Below are positions 6,650-13,394 of a DNA stretch of 17,785 bases, piece after piece. Where the stretch lies: assembly GCA_021798635.1 (NCBI GenBank), contig JAJZGH010000085.1, forward strand, positions 1 through 17,785, given 5' to 3'. The DNA comes from Planctomycetota bacterium (lineage in GTDB: Bacteria; Planctomycetota; Phycisphaerae; WQYP01). The position numbers and the translations under genes are program-made. Each line of letters begins with the position of its first letter. Position 1 is the first letter of the stretch. Below the pieces are notes generated by a model. It saw only the letters and a list, made by a program, of their open reading frames with translations, was not told the DNA's origin and did no database searches.

Positions 6650-7708
6650 ATGTTGTATGAACTACTGCGATCCAGTGTCAGCCAATGGGCAACAACCCAA
6701 GCGGCAATCGGCGAATTGCCTGACCACGTCGCCAATCTTGCCATCGCCTCATGCCCGGATATCACCCACATTGCCATCCCCGGCGGCAAAAGTGTCTCTT
6801 GGCGGGGGCCGGATGGGAGGATCGAATGCGATCGTGGCAACGCTTTTGTGCCGGCAGGTATCTCACATTGGGAGCTGAGCACAAGGAAAAATCCCCGAGA
6901 AAAGGCTGAAGCCGACTTCAAGGAGCGTTTGAAGAGTATCCCAATTGAACAAAGGCTCGGCCAGACATTTGTTTTTGCCACGCCCCATGCGTGGCCCAGT
7001 GCCGACGAATGGCGCAACGGCAAGCAGCAGATGAAGCAGTGGAAGGATGTTAAGACCATTTCAATTGATCAGCTCGTGGGCTGGCTATCCCTTGCCCCTT
7101 GGGTAGCCGCGTCATTCAATTGGGGCGGCGCTGCCGAAGGCCTGAGATCGTTAGACCAAATCTGGCGGGAATACGCAATCGGTGGCAAATTGGACGGTGA
7201 TTTCGTGATTGCAGATCGTACCAATTGCGCGGATTCGATTATGCAATGGTTGCAAGGCGACAGCGATCCGAAAGTATTGCGAATATACGGAAAGTCGTAT
7301 AAGGAGATATGCCGTTTCCTTGCCGCCTCCGTCGCCCGGATGTCCTCTCCAAGGCGGGAAATGTATTTCCAGCGAACCGTCGGTCTGGAGCATGAAAAAG
7401 CGGCTCGGTGGCTGCCTGGAATGAACAGCGAGTGCGTTGTCGTCGTCAGCGAAGGCGACGCTGTCCCACACTGCACCGGCATAGCAAATCGGGGCGGGTG
7501 CCGCATGATTATCTGCTGTGTCCGTGATGCGCCGCAGTTTTTCCCAGCCGGCCCCAGTTTCGATTTGGTCAGGTTGATTCCGCCAGCGCCGGGTTCGCTT
7601 GTCACACAGGTGATGCGGCACGACTACCCGCCAGCCGAAGCTGCTCGACTCTGTGAGGTGTGTGCCTTTGATTACGTTAAAATTCGGAATGAGATGTTTT
7701 GTTGCTAA
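6650..7708 (+). CDS. Putative nuclease/degenerate-ATPase protein, short paralog (352 aa)
   Basis: I chose ATG 6650 rather than the far upstream start of the frame because MLYELLRSSVSQW aligns residue for residue with MLFSITADQLSQW, the start of the next gene. Residues 40-150 share with it GPDGR (Asp55), FVPxGxxxWE (Glu75), a Lys at 85 within KAEADFKERL, then FVFATPHAW, WKDV and WLSLAPWV. The Asp, Glu and Lys have the same spacing (20 and 10) in both proteins, which suggests a divergent PD-(D/E)XK-type nuclease. Residues 165-330 correspond to the ATPase-like core of the long paralog, without a complete Walker A (RIYGKSYKE). The protein ends where the long one continues into its helical region. 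The stop is 18 bases before the next gene. I do not know a characterised member. Confidence 0.65.
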   Translation: MLYELLRSSVSQWATTQAAIGELPDHVANLAIASCPDITHIAIPGGKSVSWRGPDGRIECDRGNAFVPAGISHWELSTRKNPREKAEADFKERLKSIPIEQRLGQTFVFATPHAWPSADEWRNGKQQMKQWKDVKTISIDQLVGWLSLAPWVAASFNWGGAAEGLRSLDQIWREYAIGGKLDGDFVIADRTNCADSIMQWLQGDSDPKVLRIYGKSYKEICRFLAASVARMSSPRREMYFQRTVGLEHEKAARWLPGMNSECVVVVSEGDAVPHCTGIANRGGCRMIICCVRDAPQFFPAGPSFDLVRLIPPAPGSLVTQVMRHDYPPAEAARLCEVCAFDYVKIRNEMFCC

Positions 7709-7726
7709 TCTGCTATAGGTGCAAAG

Positions 7727-8179
7727 ATGTTATTTTCAATCACAGCCGACCAGCTAAGCCAGTGGTTCAAACCGACGAGCCGGAGGGCGCAGGAATTACT
7801 TCCGGGGTTGATTTCCAGGCTTATCAATGCAACCGCAGCCGTTCAAGGTTTCCGGTTCCCTGAGGGAGACGCCATCAGACTGCACGGACCCGACGGCCGA
7901 ACTCACGTAAAGACAGGGAATCAGTTCGTGCCGGACGGAAGTGCGCTCTGGGAAATGGGGACCGGCGAAGGTGTCGGGAAGAAGGTAGGTAAAGACTTCG
8001 CGAAGCGTTCCCGCGCTGTCGCCGATGCGACAAGCGATGCCTATGTCGCTGTCACACCGCACATATGGGAAGATAAGGCCGCGTGGATTGCCAAGAAAAA
8101 AAGAGCGGAAAGTGGCGCGAAGTACGCGCCATTGATGCCGTTGACCTTCAGGCGTGGCTGGACTTGGCACCTGCGGTAA
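7727..8179 (+). CDS. N-terminal segment of the large protein (frame 1 of 3)
   Basis: As read, this 150-aa frame gives the nuclease-like domain up to IAKKK at about residue 125 and then a nonsense tail (RAESGAKYAPLM...) that no longer matches the short paralog. It carries HGPDGR, FVPDGSALWEMGT and TPHIW. Real homology stops at the A7 run 8096-8102, so the last 25 residues are out of frame. Confidence 0.65.
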   Translation: MLFSITADQLSQWFKPTSRRAQELLPGLISRLINATAAVQGFRFPEGDAIRLHGPDGRTHVKTGNQFVPDGSALWEMGTGEGVGKKVGKDFAKRSRAVADATSDAYVAVTPHIWEDKAAWIAKKKRAESGAKYAPLMPLTFRRGWTWHLR

Positions 8180-9981
8180 AACGATGGCTAATGGCGCAAA
8201 TGGGAGTTCCGGTTACCGGCCTCCGCGACATCGAGCTTTATTGGAAGGAGCTAGAGGCACAATATGGCCAGACCAGGATCCCGCCGGAGTTGATAATCGG
8301 TGGCCGAGCCACTTCCGCAAAAGAAATTTGTGAAAGTCTGGCCGCAGGCCGACGCCTCATCGCCATCCAAGGCGAATCACCCGAAGAAGCCTGCAATTTC
8401 ATTGCGGCCGTAGTTCGCCAGACGACAGGCTCGAATGGAGAGTTGCTCAAAAATCGCACCATCTTTCTCGATACACCCGAGGCGGCGGAGTGGATTTCTG
8501 GGCTGCAATCCGAACATGTGATTGTCCCGACAACCGTTGAGTCACGCAGACGGGCGTTTGCGCTACCGCTGTCTCCGGTGTGTATCATCGATCTGCGCGA
8601 TCGTCACAGCCCGGGGCGACAACCTAATCCCGCGCCAATTCTGCTGGGCGACATCCATCTACTGGATGCCCACGCTGCCCTAGAGTCGGCAGAAATTCCA
8701 CCACCAGCCGCCAAACGGATTGCTCACCAGAGCAGGGGCAGCCTAACTGCCCTTCTTTGGGGACTTTCGCTGGGCTCGGATGAAACAATGCCTTGGTGCA
8801 AAGACCACGCCGCTGTAGACCTACTGCCACTGCTGCTCGTTGGCCGGTGGGATACAGCTAATGCCGACGACCGGGCCGTCGTTGCAAGATTAGCGGCAAC
8901 AACTTATGAGGAAGCCGAAAAAATTGCTTCCAATTGGGAAGGCGCTTCGGGGCCAATGATACGACGCGGCAACATCTGGGATTGGAAAGCTCTCGATTTT
9001 GCGTGGAAGGAGCTTGCCCCAAAATTGTCCCAAAACTTACTCGGGAGGTTTCGTGATGAAGCGATTAAGGTTCTCGGCATGGCCGATCCGGCGGTCAAAC
9101 TCCCAGCAGGCAAGCGGCGGGCGGCACCCATCTACGGTGTTACACATCCGTACTCGGAGCAGCTTCGGTCCGGCTTGGTAACCTCCCTGATCCAACTCGC
9201 GCTGCACGATAAAGAGATTCCCACGGGCCTTGGCCAAGCTAGCGTAGACCGACTGGTCAGCGACCTGCTTTCCCCCACAAAACTGCCTCGCGCGGATGCG
9301 TGGTGCTCATTGGCATATTGGCTCCCAGATTTAGCCGAGGCCTCGCCGGAGTCATTCCTGAAATGCGCCGAAGATCTATTAAAGGACAGCGCGGCAGTAC
9401 CAGAACTATTTGAGGAATCGGGCCTGCTTGGTGGCCACAGCGCGCATACCTATCTTCTGTGGGCCCTCGAACGATTGGCGTGGCCTCAACAGTACTTTTT
9501 CCGGGTCATCCGTGTTTTGGCCCGGCTTTCCGAATTGGATGCGGGCGGAACGACCGCCAATCGTCCAGCGAACACATTAAGCGACATTTTTCTTCCGGCT
9601 CGCCCCCGCACAAATATTGACGATGCAGGCCGGTTTAACGCAATCTGCAGCCTTTACAACAGCTTTTCGGAGGTAACCTGGGGGGTTGGCCCTAAGCCTC
9701 ATGCGACGCACTACCCAAGGTGGCTTGGTAATGAATACAGCAGAGCCGCGTTGGCGGGAAAGCTGGAGCGCCAACGGTGCTGGCACGTCAGGTTCGAAAA
9801 GATCCCTCCAGGAGATTGCCAATTTCGCAGGCAAATTGCTCTCGAAGATGCTGGAATGGGCCGGCAACAGCGCGGTCCGATGGAAAGAATTATTGGAATT
9901 GGTGCCCCATTTGATCCATTTAGCACCGGAAATGATTACAGAGGTCGTGAAACACATGCGCTCCGCAGCCACCACGATTAG
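8083..9981 (+). CDS. Middle segment of the large protein (frame 2 of 3)
   Basis: This frame resumes the homology to the short paralog with GKWREVRAIDAVDLQAWLDL (paralog: WKDVKTISIDQLVGWLSL). It covers the ATPase-like core (RLIAIQGESPEEA, IIGGRATSAKEI) and the first helical half with repeated Leu, Trp and Ala-rich helices such as YLLWALERLAWPQ. True homology probably begins at about 8101 and ends at the G6 run near 9685; the last 100 residues (PKPHATHYPRW onward) appear out of frame. The nominal GTG start at 8083 is not a likely independent start. Confidence 0.65.
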   Translation: MDCQEKKSGKWREVRAIDAVDLQAWLDLAPAVKRWLMAQMGVPVTGLRDIELYWKELEAQYGQTRIPPELIIGGRATSAKEICESLAAGRRLIAIQGESPEEACNFIAAVVRQTTGSNGELLKNRTIFLDTPEAAEWISGLQSEHVIVPTTVESRRRAFALPLSPVCIIDLRDRHSPGRQPNPAPILLGDIHLLDAHAALESAEIPPPAAKRIAHQSRGSLTALLWGLSLGSDETMPWCKDHAAVDLLPLLLVGRWDTANADDRAVVARLAATTYEEAEKIASNWEGASGPMIRRGNIWDWKALDFAWKELAPKLSQNLLGRFRDEAIKVLGMADPAVKLPAGKRRAAPIYGVTHPYSEQLRSGLVTSLIQLALHDKEIPTGLGQASVDRLVSDLLSPTKLPRADAWCSLAYWLPDLAEASPESFLKCAEDLLKDSAAVPELFEESGLLGGHSAHTYLLWALERLAWPQQYFFRVIRVLARLSELDAGGTTANRPANTLSDIFLPARPRTNIDDAGRFNAICSLYNSFSEVTWGVGPKPHATHYPRWLGNEYSRAALAGKLERQRCWHVRFEKIPPGDCQFRRQIALEDAGMGRQQRGPMERIIGIGAPFDPFSTGNDYRGRETHALRSHHD

Positions 9982-11629
9982 CAGTAATGAGGACAAGGAA
10001 AAACTCGCCGACGAAATCCGAAAACTAATTAGCCGCCACCGGCAGTTTCCAAATCAAAGCTGCGCGCTGCCCGCTGGTATAATCAGCGAACTAGAGGCGC
10101 TACAGAACCATTTACAATCGCCGGATCCGAAGGATCGCTTCAAATGGCTGTTTACCGCTTGGCCAGAACTTCCGCAGCCATTCGTCCCAAACATGGAAGC
10201 GCGCGAGATCCAGCTTAAACTCCTGAGGGCCGACGCGATCGGGGAGGTCTTAAGAGCCCAAGGCGTCGAGGGCGTCTTTGAGTTTGCGGAAATGGTTGAC
10301 CGCCCGGAGGAGGTCGGGATCTCGCTGGCAGGGTTGCCCGATGTGGGAAGCCTTGATCCAAAAGTGCTTAAGGTCGCCCTCGGTCAGAAATTATCCCAAG
10401 AGGGCATTCCCCCGGTGCTTCGTCTTGGCCTGGGCTACGTCTCAAAGCGCTATTGCGACGGGAACCGGGAATGGCTCGACGAAATTCTTGAATGCGGCTC
10501 GGTATCTTGGAATTGTAACGCATATTTCAATTTGGCATGCGGATTGCCTTATGAAGCGGAAACATGGGACCGAATGCCCCAATGGCATGCCGACCTCGCC
10601 AAGCAATATTGGCAAAGGGTGCCACTGCAACTTCTCGCTAAGCCGGACCGCGACCTTGGCCGGGCCTGTAGAGAATTGGTCGGAGCTGGGCGACTCGCGA
10701 GGGCCGCTGATCTGGCCAGCCTTTACGCCCGCGTGCAGGACGGTCCAAAGGGGAATCGAATACCGGCCAATTTTGATCCTGATTTCGTTGTACAGTTACT
10801 CCGCGACTTGGCCCATCACGATCCGAAGAACGAGTGGTTTCCCCTTCCGCCCGGATTACCTGCTTCTGCCATCGACCGCCTGCTCGGGTGCCTGGAAGAG
10901 GCAGGCGTTGAAACACAAGTATTGGCAGAAATAGAATGGCAGTGGTTTTCGGTGGTCCATAGGCCTGGAACTCGTGAGGCTCGCTCGTTGAAAAGGCTCA
11001 TGGCCGAATCACCTCAATGCTTTATTGACATTTTGAAGCTGGCCTTCCATGCGCACAGCGAAGCCAACAGAATGCCTCTTGACGAAAACGGCCAGCAAAT
11101 CGCCAGCGCCGTCTTTCATCTTCTGCAGAACTGGGATCAGCCCCCAGGCCTTGTTGATGCTTGCAAAACGACGCAGGGACAAAATAAGACTTCGTATCCA
11201 TTCTCCAGCGGCGGCTTCAATGGGGACACTTTCGCCGCCTGGGTGAAGGAGGCCAGACGACTCGCCGCCGATGCTGACCGGGCCGGGGTTGCGGACTTTC
11301 AGATCGGCATGGTCCTCGCGTGGAGTCCCAAAGACAGTGACGGAACATGGCCATGCAAACCGGTACGCGACTTACTTGAACAAGATGATGCAGCCGAGAT
11401 CCGAAAAGGGATTTCCGGCGGAATGTTGAACCGCCGCGGATATCACATTATCGACGGCGGAAAATGCGAGGAAAGGCTTGCTGTTCAGTTTACGGAAATG
11501 GCTGATCGACTGCGAGCGCAATGGCCAGCTACTGCGACTGTCTTGGATAGAATTGCGCATTTCTACCAAGCCGACGCCAAGAGTCAAAGGGATATACTAA
11601 AATTCGAGGAATTTGACGCCCAAGCCTGA
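9686..11629 (+). CDS. C-terminal segment of the large protein (frame 3 of 3)
   Basis: This frame picks up at LALSLMRRTTQGG and continues to the TGA at 11627-11629. The first residues complete the block SEVTWG-LALSLM...AEPRWRESW. The remainder is mostly alpha-helical with features of a solenoid: VRWKELLELVPHLI, WLDEILECG, AYFNLACGLPYEAETW, WADLAKQYWQRVP-like helices and a Trp/Pro-rich region. No catalytic motif or membrane span is evident. Such extensions usually act as sensor or interaction surfaces in multidomain defence proteins, but that is inference. Confidence 0.65.
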   Translation: MALSLMRRTTQGGLVMNTAEPRWRESWSANGAGTSGSKRSLQEIANFAGKLLSKMLEWAGNSAVRWKELLELVPHLIHLAPEMITEVVKHMRSAATTISSNEDKEKLADEIRKLISRHRQFPNQSCALPAGIISELEALQNHLQSPDPKDRFKWLFTAWPELPQPFVPNMEAREIQLKLLRADAIGEVLRAQGVEGVFEFAEMVDRPEEVGISLAGLPDVGSLDPKVLKVALGQKLSQEGIPPVLRLGLGYVSKRYCDGNREWLDEILECGSVSWNCNAYFNLACGLPYEAETWDRMPQWHADLAKQYWQRVPLQLLAKPDRDLGRACRELVGAGRLARAADLASLYARVQDGPKGNRIPANFDPDFVVQLLRDLAHHDPKNEWFPLPPGLPASAIDRLLGCLEEAGVETQVLAEIEWQWFSVVHRPGTREARSLKRLMAESPQCFIDILKLAFHAHSEANRMPLDENGQQIASAVFHLLQNWDQPPGLVDACKTTQGQNKTSYPFSSGGFNGDTFAAWVKEARRLAADADRAGVADFQIGMVLAWSPKDSDGTWPCKPVRDLLEQDDAAEIRKGISGGMLNRRGYHIIDGGKCEERLAVQFTEMADRLRAQWPATATVLDRIAHFYQADAKSQRDILKFEEFDAQA

Positions 11630-11797
11630 TCAGCAAAGCAATAAAGGCGGCAATCTCACAGATTGAATCTGTAAGGGGCAGGGCACGCTCCCGGGTTTTC
11701 CCGCGTGCGCCAACCGTTTCAAGGAGGCCCGGGGGTTACCGTTGTGTTATTGCGGAGTATGGGGCACCGACTCCTGGGAAGTTTGCACGCGATTGAA
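11630..11797. other. Intergenic region with two inverted repeats
   Basis: No gene is supported here. A perfect 15-base palindrome (ACAGATT, G, AATCTGT) lies at 11658-11672. A second structure at 11683-11708 pairs GCACG with CGTGC and CGGG with CCCG around a TTTT loop. Neither is followed by a T tract, so a classic terminator is not supported, but the position just behind the long gene would suit transcript end processing. Confidence 0.45.
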
Positions 11798-11846
11798 AGC
11801 GGGCGATGGGACTCGAACCCACAACAGCCAGCTTGGAAGGCTGGCA
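11798..11846 (-). repeat. Truncated tRNA-Gly copy, candidate att site
   Basis: These 49 bases are identical to 17581-17629, the part of the intact tRNA-Gly gene from the anticodon arm to its 3' end including the discriminator base. The acceptor 5' strand and D arm are missing. A direct repeat made of the 3' portion of a tRNA gene is the usual footprint of integration by a tyrosine recombinase; this copy would be the distal attachment site of a segment of about 5.8 kb. Confidence 0.8.
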
Positions 11847-12029
11847 GAACGGGACGAGAACTTGGGAAAAACAGTGGATTTGCAAACAGCGCAACCACCG
11901 GCGCAACCATACTTTGTGCCCGATTCGGATTTGTCAGCAATAATCGAAAATTGGAATTTGCTGGGACCGTCAATCAAGTTGGCGATAAGGGCGTTGGTGC
12001 GGCTTGCACTGGAGTCGGAAAGAAAATAA
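11847..12029 (+). pseudogene. Possible C-terminal tail of a lost gene next to the att site
   Basis: The + strand frame that runs out of the tRNA fragment encodes VPDSDLSAIIENWNLLGP followed by SIKLAIRALVRLALESERK-stop. This has amphipathic helices with a W-x-x-L...I-x-x-L-V pattern. From memory, similar short tails occur at the end of integrase-associated reading frames near tRNA attachment sites in some environmental bacteria. No recombinase catalytic residues are present, so this is at most a remnant. Confidence 0.25.
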
Positions 12030-12364
12030 TGAATGGCCCAATGATGACGGGATTGTTTTGCAAGTGATCGGATTTTTGTTTTCTTATGACATTGCAGGCT
12101 GTCGCAATGCCAAACGCCACAAAAACGCCACAAAGTTTGGCGGGAGCATCTCACGATTTCAACGATGCTCATTTCCTTGCGGTCTGCCAGTTCGCAGAGC
12201 AGCCACACGCCGCCACTTGTCTCTTAGGCTCCAACACCTTCATTACTTCCGCCGCCGCTGGGATAGCTTTACCGGTCGCAAGGACCTTTACCGGGGCGAG
12301 ACTTGCACTCGCTGGAGCACTTTGTCTTTGCACGGCGCACCTGGCCCACCACAAAATTCCGACA
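12030..12364. other. Non-coding or decayed region
   Basis: No ORF here is convincing; a + strand frame from 12086 stays open into the membrane-protein gene on the other strand but lacks a ribosome binding site. An 11-base unit AACGCCACAAA is repeated twice in tandem at 12113-12134. Confidence 0.4.
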
Positions 12365-13219
12365 TCATTTTATGATGAACAACGGCGGCCATATCTCGCC
12401 CCCGGTACTCTCTGTACAGAGATGGAACAGGATTCCGAGGCCGATCACGAACCCCAAGAGCGCAGCGGCGAAGAACCATCGCCTCCGTGCAGTATCCAGC
12501 CCTGTCCGAATTGACAGCGCAGCGAAAGATGTGGCACATCCAATTGTTGCCCCGGACAGCCATAAAATTAGCGGAAGCATTAATGAGTCACTGGCGGTAC
12601 CCTTGGAAAATTTCCAGGAACCAGCTATCCATGTCGTAACCATCAATGCGAGATAAGCTAACACGCTAAGAGGAATCGCCGCAGGCCTGAGGCGGCGGGG
12701 CTTTTCTGGGCTGGTTTGGCATGCACCTCTGCAGGCACGGCTGGCCATCACTGCAGTGGCGCACGGGGGCAGTAGAAGCACAACGGCCGTGAGGAACGTA
12801 GCTGCCACCACGAAGGCGATCTCAAGCGGCAGTGACAGAACCGAGCGGTACGTAAAACGGCGAGCCATCGCCGGAACTATCATGGTGGCGAGCACGAAGC
12901 CGGACATCCACACGGAATCGGCGACAGCCACACCGAGAGTGATTGTTGAAACCGCACGAAACGCTGCCCGCCGTCCCGTCGTAAGTGCCGGATCGGTATA
13001 CGCCCGCCACGCCGATAGGACAGAGAACAGCGGCTGGCTCATCACCATAAGGGCAGTATAGAACTGCCCACGTTCGCTGCCCCAAGCCTCGTAACCGCCG
13101 AGTACACCGGACGACGCAAACATACAGAACACGACACTTAGCGTCAACGGTATTAGCATTGCCGACGTTAGCACGCCGACTATATCCGTTGCAAGCGGCC
13201 CCATCCTCGAGAATATCAT
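12365..13219 (-). CDS. Multi-span membrane protein, possible immunity protein
   Basis: The frame is open from 13384, but I favour ATG 13219 (MIFSRMGPLATDIVG) because GAAGGT lies 4 bases upstream and the 55 residues before it are hydrophilic and unlike the rest. About seven hydrophobic segments follow, for example VLTSAMLIPLTLSVVFCMF, AFVVAATFLTAVVLLLPP, PLILWLSGATIGCATSFAAL and WFFAAALLGFVIGLGILF. No family is recognised. It lies immediately behind the Rhs toxin gene on the same strand (11 bases from the longer start, about 175 from the chosen one), the place where a cognate immunity gene is expected. If the Rhs tip acts in the envelope, a membrane immunity protein would make sense; this is inference. 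Confidence 0.6.
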   Translation of the reverse strand: MIFSRMGPLATDIVGVLTSAMLIPLTLSVVFCMFASSGVLGGYEAWGSERGQFYTALMVMSQPLFSVLSAWRAYTDPALTTGRRAAFRAVSTITLGVAVADSVWMSGFVLATMIVPAMARRFTYRSVLSLPLEIAFVVAATFLTAVVLLLPPCATAVMASRACRGACQTSPEKPRRLRPAAIPLSVLAYLALMVTTWIAGSWKFSKGTASDSLMLPLILWLSGATIGCATSFAALSIRTGLDTARRRWFFAAALLGFVIGLGILFHLCTESTGGEIWPPLFIIK

Positions 13220-13394
13220 TCGCACCTTCAAATTCCATCCAAATATTGAGGTTGGCCCTTCGCACCTACAGCGTGATTTCGTGTCCAGCCTTCCGACAAT
13301 GAATGCTTTACGTAGCGTTGCCCCGCTCACCACGGGGGGCTTGGCGGATGGCTCTGGCCTAGACAGTCCGCCGGCAATATTCATTCCCTAGAGA

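Larger units (their letters stand above)
7727..11629 (+). pseudogene. Large nuclease/ATPase-like/helical protein, about 1300 aa, split by two homopolymer frame changes
   Basis: Three overlapping open frames read as one protein if one A is added at the A7 run 8096-8102 and one G removed from the G6 run 9680-9685. The rejoined text is smooth: WIAKKK-SGKWREVRAIDAVDL at the first point and SFSEVTWG-LALSLMRRTT at the second. Domains: residues 1-150 nuclease-like with Asp56, Glu76 and Lys86; about 165-400 ATPase-like, with RRLIAIQGESPEEACNFIAA where a P-loop would be; about 400-1300 alpha-helical and Trp-rich, including ALERLAW, NRPANTLSDIFLP and AEPRWRESW. I recall uncharacterised bacterial proteins of this size and layout. 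AGGTG 5 bases before ATG 7727 supports the start. It may be a real frameshift mutant or a sequencing artefact. Confidence 0.7.

Noticed and set aside
8083..8110. Programmed -1 frameshift at A7
   Set aside because: The base before the run is G, so both tRNAs cannot re-pair cleanly, no downstream stem is evident, and a second unrelated frame change in the same gene makes indels or read errors more likely.
11705..12067. ORFs reading through the tRNA-Gly complement (GTRTHNSQ and WDSNPQQPAW frames)
   Set aside because: The same peptides appear from the complement of the intact tRNA at 17581-17652; they are a by-product of the tRNA sequence. Only the part after 11847 is kept, with low confidence.
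12086..12514. 142-aa + strand ORF overlapping the membrane-protein gene
   Set aside because: No ribosome binding site or recognisable motif, and half of it is antisense to strong membrane-spanning coding sequence.
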